Positions 57,798-64,000 of a stretch of 64,000 nucleotides of DNA are shown piece after piece. The position numbers were made by a program, and so were the translations under genes. The DNA lies in assembly GCA_014529385.2 (NCBI GenBank), contig CM043958.1, forward strand, positions 118,227,018 to 118,291,017. Direction: 5' to 3'. Each line of letters starts with the position of its first letter. Within the stretch, counting starts at the first letter, position 1. The notes below the pieces were generated by a model. It did no database searches. It was not told the DNA's origin and saw only the letters and a list, made by a program, of their open reading frames with translations. The DNA is from Adiantum capillus-veneris (taxonomy: Eukaryota > Streptophyta > Polypodiopsida > Polypodiales > Pteridaceae).

Positions 57798-58330
57798 TTA
57801 GCTCTTATCGGTTCTCACCGATCTCTCTAGGATGAAGTCTTCTTTCCTCAGGCTCCCACTTTCGGATGCTCCACAAATCCAAATATTTTCTTTGTCGTGC
57901 AACCGTACATGTATATTGTTTTCATGGACTGTAGTTGAGTCAAAGTCTTCCACACGGGTGTGATTCACATCTCTATAGCTATGATCCTTGATGTTGACCC
58001 TCGTGGTGACATCCTTATGCCACAAGTAGAGGTGTTCATAGCCGCAATCTTCCACCATTTTGAGATGATGCATGAATGGTTGCCCCTAAATGATGTCAAA
58101 ATTTTCCTTTTTCAAGATCCACTACTACAAAGGTATGCTCGTAGTTGATTCCACATGAGGATACTATGATATGCTCCAACATACCCAAAGGTCTTTTTAT
58201 AAATCCATCTGCAAGTTGTAGTTTCATTCATGTCTTCCTGAGAGCCGATCTCCCCCATTTTTCCCAAATTTCTTTGGTGGCAACGGCCACTCTTGCCCCA
58301 CTATCAAGTAAAGCACATCGACAGTGACGC
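57798..58330 (-). pseudogene. Retroviral-type aspartic protease, degenerate
   Basis: On the minus strand DSGARVAVATKEIWEKWG gives the D-S-G active site followed by the usual I/W pattern. LQLADGFIKRPLGMLEHIIV and FDIILGQPFMHHLKMVED follow, the last containing the ILG motif of retroelement proteases. Frame changes and stops are present near 58170 and 58090. It processes Gag-Pol in intact relatives. Its D-S-G differs from the D-P-G of E1/E2, so this is another family. Confidence 0.75.
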
Positions 58331-59480
58331 CGTCAGCTTCGTGCTTCACGAACGTGATGACCCTCGCAAACATACTCAGAGCATCAAACCCCAACCGTTG
58401 GCCCATGCCATCCCATCAACATATCCATGCCCTTGGTTATCCTCCATCGATGTAGTCGGCCATGTCACCGTGGAGTCATCGGTGGCTCCATCAAGCACTC
58501 GTCCTTCAGGGACATGCTTAAAGGGAGAGATACCCCAGAGATGAGCATCAAGCCAGGAATAAGGTCCTTATGGAATGACGCGAATAGACGGGAGTTTGTC
58601 TCCTTAAACTATATCAAAATCTGAGCCCATTCCTGCATTGTGGCTTCACTGACTATGGAGGGGTTTAACTTGGCAGAGATAGAGTTTACTAGATTGTTTA
58701 TTTGCACAGGCTACAATTGTGAAACAAATTCATTACCGTTCTTAGCACTGGGCAATCTGCCTTGTTTGCAGGTTTTTAGTATTTTAACTAAATCTTGTCA
58801 AGTTTCAAATAATATTGAACGGCAACGGTCCTCATCCATGCGCCGGCTCCTGGTCCCATCATGGGCCGTCCCGTCATCGCACCCGATGTTGTCGATGGAC
58901 ACATCGTTCCGCCATCGGCCATCGAGTTCTCTCATGGAAAACCTTCTCTTGGCCTTCCCCGAACAAGGGGGGTTCCCCCATATTACTGGCCCATGGGGTT
59001 CAAACGCATCGTGGGGTTTCTCAGGATCATGTGGTTCATGGCCATCATGGGGTTTTTTGAGACCACGGGGTTCATGCACGACCGTGGGATTTAGACGCCT
59101 TGGACCATGGGATTGCCATGGTGCTTGGGGGTTTTGACGATCTTTGTCGAATTGTGTGCAACTATAAGGATAATGGTGCTTGGTTGAGACAAGAACAGGG
59201 TCGTAGAGCAAGGGACAAGTGAGGTGAGGCGACGAGTTTCCCGCACCCCTCTTGTGACATTGGGATGCAATCCCCATCTTGGACGAGTGCCAAGTCTACA
59301 TTCTGCCAGCATGCTTGGCTACTTTTGGGTTGTTTTTGGGTCTCGCGAGACTTAGGAAGCTTGGGGTGGCCAACGGGGCTTGGTAGGCGATGAGTGACAG
59401 CGGACCGTGTCTGGGATCGGGGCGCTGAGGATGGTGAGCTCCCGCCCGGGCCGCGGTGTGATCAAGGAGCGCAGTGGACA
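58331..59480 (-). pseudogene. Gag-protease linker with PHGP/KPHD repeats
   Basis: Minus-strand frame 59277-58798 has short repeats (HEPRGLKKPHDG, HEPHDPEKPHDA, FEPHGP) from a GC-richer minisatellite at about 58985-59110, then DEDRCRSILFET. Broken sequence leads on to the protease. GC content is higher than the surroundings. No domain assigned. Confidence 0.4.
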
Positions 59481-60054
59481 TTTTCCCCTTTTCCATGTAA
59501 ATAATTAGGTTGAGGTACCTTGATTTTTAATTTATCGACATTAATTTTTTTTATTAATAAAATGAGCTTGATCTCGAGCTTGAGTCATCATGGTTATAGA
59601 AACCGTGGGTTCTATCATACATCTCCTTGAAGAAGGCATCACTCCTACGATCGTGTTCATTGTTGCTTTTCCCTTGTTATGTGGGTGTTTTGGACAATCA
59701 AGAATATGGTGTGTAGCAGCACATTCTAAACAATATCCAAATATCTCTACATTCTTTGCTCGATGAGGGTAATTTCTTTGCTGGTGGTGTAGCCAATGGT
59801 TGTTCTTGCCTAGTAAGAGTGGTCTTTTGAACCATACTCTTGATTGGCTATGAACTTTAAGGTGTTCCCATTATGAAGTAATGATTTCTTGTGGGTTGTG
59901 GCACATGTGATGGTTGAGTTTAGTTGACTACGAATCTACTATTGTTCAAAGGAGGTGGTTGTTGCCCTCACATACATTGCAGTCTCGGTTTAGTGTTACA
60001 CTATGGGGTGGGATGATCCCCTCCACATGTGTCACATCTTCTCCTGGTTTGTTG
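59481..60054 (-). pseudogene. Degenerate zinc-knuckle part of gag
   Basis: Minus strand near 59755-59690 reads FGYCLECAATHHILDCPKHP, a C-x2-C-x3/4-H-x3/4-C knuckle typical of gag nucleocapsid. The rest has stops in all frames. Confidence 0.5.
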
Positions 60055-60504
60055 TCATTCATTTAGGTTTTGTCTGTAGCCTTTTTTTATTCTCCTCACC
60101 ACTTCTTCGACCACTATATCAATGTTCGGCATGGTAGGAGTTTTAATATTTTCCTTTGTGGATTCGCTCATTGTAGAGGAGGCAAAACTAGTGGAACTTT
60201 TGGCATCTTCAGTCACCTCTTTGTAGGCCTTACAATTATCAACTATATATAGAGCTTCTCTAGTGACTTGCTCAAATTTCGTACATACTTTCAAATGAAA
60301 TTCCTTTTTGAGAGTCTCACTCCTCAAGACCTCTATAAAGAGAATCGACAATCTCTTACTTGCGGTAACTCTTGTGTAGGACACCCCTCTATGTACTGCT
60401 TGAAGCCAAGAAAAACTTCCTTCACTTTTTCGTTCTTTTTCTATTTGAAAGCATAGATTTGTGACACCGTGTTGTGCTTGATCCCCCTTTTGGAGAACTC
60501 CCAT
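60055..60504 (-). pseudogene. Gag fragment of a decayed retroelement
   Basis: 149 open codons with MGVLQKGDQAQHGVTNLCFQ, then FSWLQAVHRGVSYTRV, LRSETLKKEFHLKVCTKFEQ and an end RRIKKGYRQNLNE. Order with the knuckle, protease and linker (all minus strand, downstream) supports gag. Upstream pieces up to 61261 are broken. Confidence 0.5.
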
Positions 60505-61329
60505 GAAAATTTTTGCAAGATTTTCTCTATGTATGGAAAGTTATCTTTGTTCAATGATTGGAACTAAAACAAGGCTGTTCCTTCCAATGTCAACCCAAAT
60601 TCCCTTGTACTAAGTGTGAAAATCCACAATTTTTTCAACTCTCAAAACTTGTGTGAAAACTGAGACATGAGCATATGGATCCCCCGATCTATTGTACTTG
60701 GTCTTGACACATTTGGCCACTTGAGATGGTCTCATTTGTTTTGGTTCAATCACCCATATGACCAATTCATGGTCTCTTGCAAAGTCGTCTCTTGCTCTCT
60801 CTTCTCATTGCAGAGAAAATCCAGGTAGAATCCTCTCTGATATATTCTCTGCATCGTTTTTGGAAATCCATGTCCTACACTCGTCAAAAGTACGTCGAGA
60901 TTGGAGTACCCTTGTACATATATCTTTTTAGGTCAATTGGATCAACAAACTTGTACCTCGTCCAAACTTGTCTACCATCAAAACTTGCACTCCTTGGGCA
61001 TCGGTATTGCATAGAGGTTCTTATGGACCGTTACTCTCCAACATTGGGCTCTACACACTTGTAGAAGGTATGTTGATTTGCATTTGTGAATACATGCAAG
61101 CCCTCATAAGAGTAGTCCATTAGAACTCTCATGGCTTCATTGGTTTTGATGAATCTCACGTGTTGGGTTTGTTGATAAAAGGATGCCTTTCCTTTAGATG
61201 CATATCTTTGAGTTGAGTAGAAAACCCTAGTGGTGAATGATTTTTCATCGTTAATGCTCACTTAAAACTCTCAAGATAGTTTTTGACAAGCCCACCGTCG
61301 CTTTGGTCTATGGAAACTGGTTCAAAGTA
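60505..61329. other. Upstream broken part of the decayed retroelement
   Basis: Minus-strand fragment 61261-61031 (MSINDEKSFTTRVFYSTQRY) and intervening sequence have no recognisable domain; LTRs were not found. Confidence 0.3.
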
Positions 61330-61451
61330 CCCTGAAATCGGATCACCCGGAGATAGGGTCCAGCGGCTGGTAAAGCACCGCACGTCTCGCGGTGTCCGGT
61401 GCGCCCCCGGCGGCCCGTGAAAATCTGGAGGAGCGAATGCCGATCACGCCC
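61330..61451 (+). rRNA. Truncated 25S/28S rRNA fragment (pseudogene)
   Basis: About 122 GC-rich bases from CCCTGAAATCGGATCACCCGG through GAGATAGGGTCCAGCGGCTGG, AAGCACCGCACGTCTCGCGG and GTGCGCCCCCGGCGGCCC to CACGCCC match the conserved large-subunit rRNA segment around the GCGCCCCCGGCGGCCC block from memory, with scattered substitutions (for example CCCGTGAAAATCTGG for the usual CCCTTGAAAATCCGG). AAGCCCACC at 61287 may extend the match. It ends abruptly in AT-rich DNA, so it is an inserted rDNA sliver and not a functional gene. Confidence 0.85.
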
Positions 61452-61736
61452 TAAAATTTTGAAATTAGGAAACATGAAAAAACCGTAAATTCCTATTGCT
61501 CACAAGCTTTCTTTCTGGCTCTACCTGACTCAATTTGGAGTTGTTTTTCAAAATTCAAAGCAATTTTGGTGAGCTACACTTGAAACAACACTCAAAATAG
61601 TCTCAAGATCAAGACATAGGAACTTTTGCTTGTATATTGGTCTCTAAAAGGTACTTTTTGCTCAAACTTGAGCTTTGCAATGTACTCAAGTATATCTACA
61701 AGCTCATCAAGTCAGATACCCCCACTATGAAGAGGT
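61452..61736. other. Spacer
   Basis: No gene seen. Confidence 0.3.
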
Positions 61737-63143
61737 ACATAGATCACAATCCATGTTTCTATGTCAAATTTTGACTCCAAATTTTGACAATAGCTAGACA
61801 AGGTCATGCACAGGCTCTATATCAATTTTTCACACAAATAATTAGAAAAATTGAATTAACCAAATCAAAAGGAGAAAATCCCTAATCTATCAGGAGACTT
61901 TTGGGAGGGCAAATGAAGTCCAATTTCAATGATATTTTCACCCAAAGACTCCATGTAGTGGGCTAATCAGACTGAGCTTTCACGATTACCAAATGGGGTG
62001 GAACATGGATCGCGATCCATGACCCTCATTCTTAGTTTTAAAAAATGACTGGTACAAAACATTGCTTTTGAAAGCATCTCTACACTGCAGTAATCACAGA
62101 TGAAAAATCATGCTGAATTCAGAGGTTGAGGTACATGGATCTCGATCCATTTTCAACCACATCTGGAATTGATCTTTGGTGAGCTTGTTGCACACTATGT
62201 TCACAAGGAATTTAGACTTGTTTTGCTAGGTCAAATGTCCAATCCTAGGTCTATTCTACGGTTTTCGATATGTCCTCTATTTTGCTGCCTTTTGATCCAA
62301 GTTTGTTGATATTTTTTTCCAAAATTGGACTTGGGGATATGTTTCCTTATGTGAACACTACAATTTGGGAAATATTCAAGCCAAGCTACCACCATAGGTA
62401 CATGGATCATGATCCATGTTTGGAGGCATACCATTGGGATCAACATGATTATCAGATGCTATGGTATCAACTTTTTTGGGTTTGGACCTCTCCATTTGAA
62501 ATTAGGTCAATTTTGTACTTCTCATGATACTTGGATAATTTTGGGCCTTTGACTTAGGTTTTGATGTCCAAATGAGATGAAACTTTATGAGTAAGCTAGA
62601 AATAGCATGTAGAGCACAATAATTAAGTTTTGGTTTCATAATTTTCAAAAGGTGCATGCATCGCAATCTAAGAGCTTTTGACCCCAAATTTGATCCACTT
62701 GTAGATGGAGGTATTTCTAGGCTATCCCCAAAATCTATTTGGATTTGGAAAGTTTTTGGTCAGTCATCAAAAGGGAAACCCTAGGTATGTTTTAGCAATT
62801 TTCTACTTTGAAGTGCTTTTGGCTTTTTTGACCCACCTTTTTTACTTTTTTGGCAACCTTGCTTCAAGAAGTTTTGTTCACAATGGTCTCTGATATAGGT
62901 TGGTATAGTTTCTATTCCAAAACTCAGTTGAGGTACATGGGTCACGATTCCATGCTTGGTCACTTCTGGACTTGGGATCAATTTTGGTCAACCAAAAGTG
63001 AAATCTTGAGTCTGCTTTGACGACTTCTGACAATCTTCTGTTTTTGGTACTTTTTATAATAAGTGGTTGTCTATGTCTTTAGCTACCTACTGCTCAAATC
63101 TCAACCAAAAATCATGACGAAGTACATGGATCGAGATCCATGT
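61737..63143. repeat. Repeat array with ACATGGATCnnGATCCATGT near-palindromes
   Basis: Seven related sites at 61737, 62003, 62133, 62400, 62653, 62935 and 63124, usually preceded by GAGGT or AGGT. Spacings are 266, 130, 267, 253, 282 and 189. Flanking bases also recur (GATCAATTTTGGTCAACCAAAAGTG near 62970 resembles 63215; TTTTGCGGTTTT-like near 62255 and 63257). These are diverged units of about 265 bp. No coding sequence. Confidence 0.8.
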
Positions 63144-63303
63144 CTTTTGACATGAAACATGGTCAACTTGTAGTCCTTGCTATGTTGAAGCTATCCCTTG
63201 AACTATTTTGGATTTGGATCATTTTTGTCAATCAAAAGTGGAATTTTGTGTCTATTTTGCGGTTTTGGACTATTTTTTTTATGTTTGGCACTTTCGACCA
63301 AAC

Positions 63304-63465
63304 TTTTGTAATTTTTTGCTAACACCATATTAATGAATTTGGAAATTTTTTAGTTGTCACTTTCAAAACAAGCTTAAGATTTGACCACATGGCCAAATCT
63401 TAGCCAAAGTTTTAGAGCATGGCTCGAAAGAGCTTTTCAAGTACTACCTTGTGGAAGGATTTGGC
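63304..63465 (+). repeat. Dispersed repeat, right copy
   Basis: Counterpart of 1770-1928, same orientation, moderately diverged. Confidence 0.6.
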
Positions 63466-64000
63466 AAGTGAGCCTTTAAATAGGCTTTATTACAAACTAG
63501 AAGTTTGCCCCCAATCAAGGGAAAGCAAACAGAATTACAAAAAGTGGTTGAAGCAACCTTCCAAACTTACTCTACCTAATTTAACCCTTTGATATGCTCT
63601 AGGAGGACAATAACCTAACAAACTCTCCTTTGATCCAAACTAGGGCAGGCAATGCTAGAGGCTTTGGGTTATGATGACATAGAGTGAATCATTAAAAAAA
63701 GAGATGTCTGTAAAATAAAGACCATCAATAGTATGAACTCAAAAACTAGATGGCTCCCAAAAAAGGCTTACCAATCTCTGTTTACAATGCCCATCAAAGT
63801 ACTAGATATGTTGTCCCTAAAAAAAGGATGATTCGGAGGAAAAATAAGATGCATAAAAGGTGTGACTTAAAAAGCCCAATCTTTGTCAACTTCACAGAAG
63901 TTTGTAGTTTGTTGTGAAGTGTTTGGATCTTCATTGTTTGATTCTGCTAAATAAGCTTTCTGTGCCTTCTTCTTTGCCAAACAGTATTCTTCTAAGTGTT
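63466..64000. other. Unassigned right edge
   Basis: No gene or terminal structure recognised. The window ends inside uncharacterised DNA. Confidence 0.3.

Noticed and set aside
56198-61261. A complete retrotransposon with RT
   Set aside because: No YxDD box, RNase H or integrase motif and no LTR pair could be found; only gag- and protease-like pieces are claimed.
61737-63143. CRISPR-like array because of spaced palindromes
   Set aside because: Sites vary, spacing is irregular and long, flanks are repeats and not unique spacers, and the context is plant nuclear DNA.

Overview
The window looks like repeat-rich, gene-poor nuclear DNA of a land plant; I cannot name the species. The plant reading rests on chromodomain Ty3/gypsy elements primed by initiator tRNA-Met, a Rep-helicase Helitron, CACTA-ended and hAT-like non-autonomous elements, long CT/CA/TA microsatellites and short GT-AG introns. 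I see no clear host housekeeping gene. Nearly every coding sequence belongs to, or was captured by, a mobile element.

Layout. 1-9.4 kb: a decayed relative of a multi-gene DNA element. It has two copies of an unknown protein (family A, + strand), one intact two-exon gene (family C, +), a tandem foldback repeat, a histone H3-like fragment (-) and a transposase pseudogene (-). 9.8-11.1 kb: a CACTA-ended element. 12.0-13.7 kb: a broken coiled-coil reading frame. 13,684-42,568: a Ty3/gypsy chromovirus (E2, +) whose left LTR and pol hold four later insertions. These are a hAT-like MITE (13,786-14,556), a second full-length element of the same family in reverse (E1, 14,942-23,735), a second CACTA-ended element (24,491-25,793), and a 9.85-kb DNA element with perfect 30-bp inverted ends (28,456-38,308). 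43.1-48.7 kb: a broken Helitron (-) with another copy of the same MITE in its helicase. 48.8-54 kb: microsatellites and diverged repeats. 56-61 kb: a decayed retroelement gag-protease region (-). 61.3 kb: a sliver of 25S/28S rRNA. 61.7-63.1 kb: a repeat array carrying a near-palindromic GGATC-type motif.

The most interesting object is the 9.85-kb element at 28,456-38,308. It carries four genes: family A (+), a histone H3-like gene (-), family C (+) and a putative DDE-type transposase (-). The histone-like protein starts with a recognisable H3 tail (MERTNQTARK) and has an H3 histone fold with centromeric-H3-like features (longer loop 1, Trp in helix 2, AAEDF). A region with a Q-x6-C-G motif like ULP1/C48 cysteine peptidases follows, and it ends in a histone-H1-like SPAKK/SPTKK tail. 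It faces family C across a divergent promoter region with three CACGTG boxes. The decayed copy at 1-9 kb has families A and C, the transposase and an independent H3-like fragment, so the combination recurs. I read this as an undescribed chromatin-protein-carrying DNA transposon. All genes of the 9.85-kb copy except perhaps none show at least one lesion, so this copy is probably not autonomous now.

A second unusual point is that E2 is flanked by a 178-bp direct duplication abutting both LTR ends, instead of the usual 4-6 bp.
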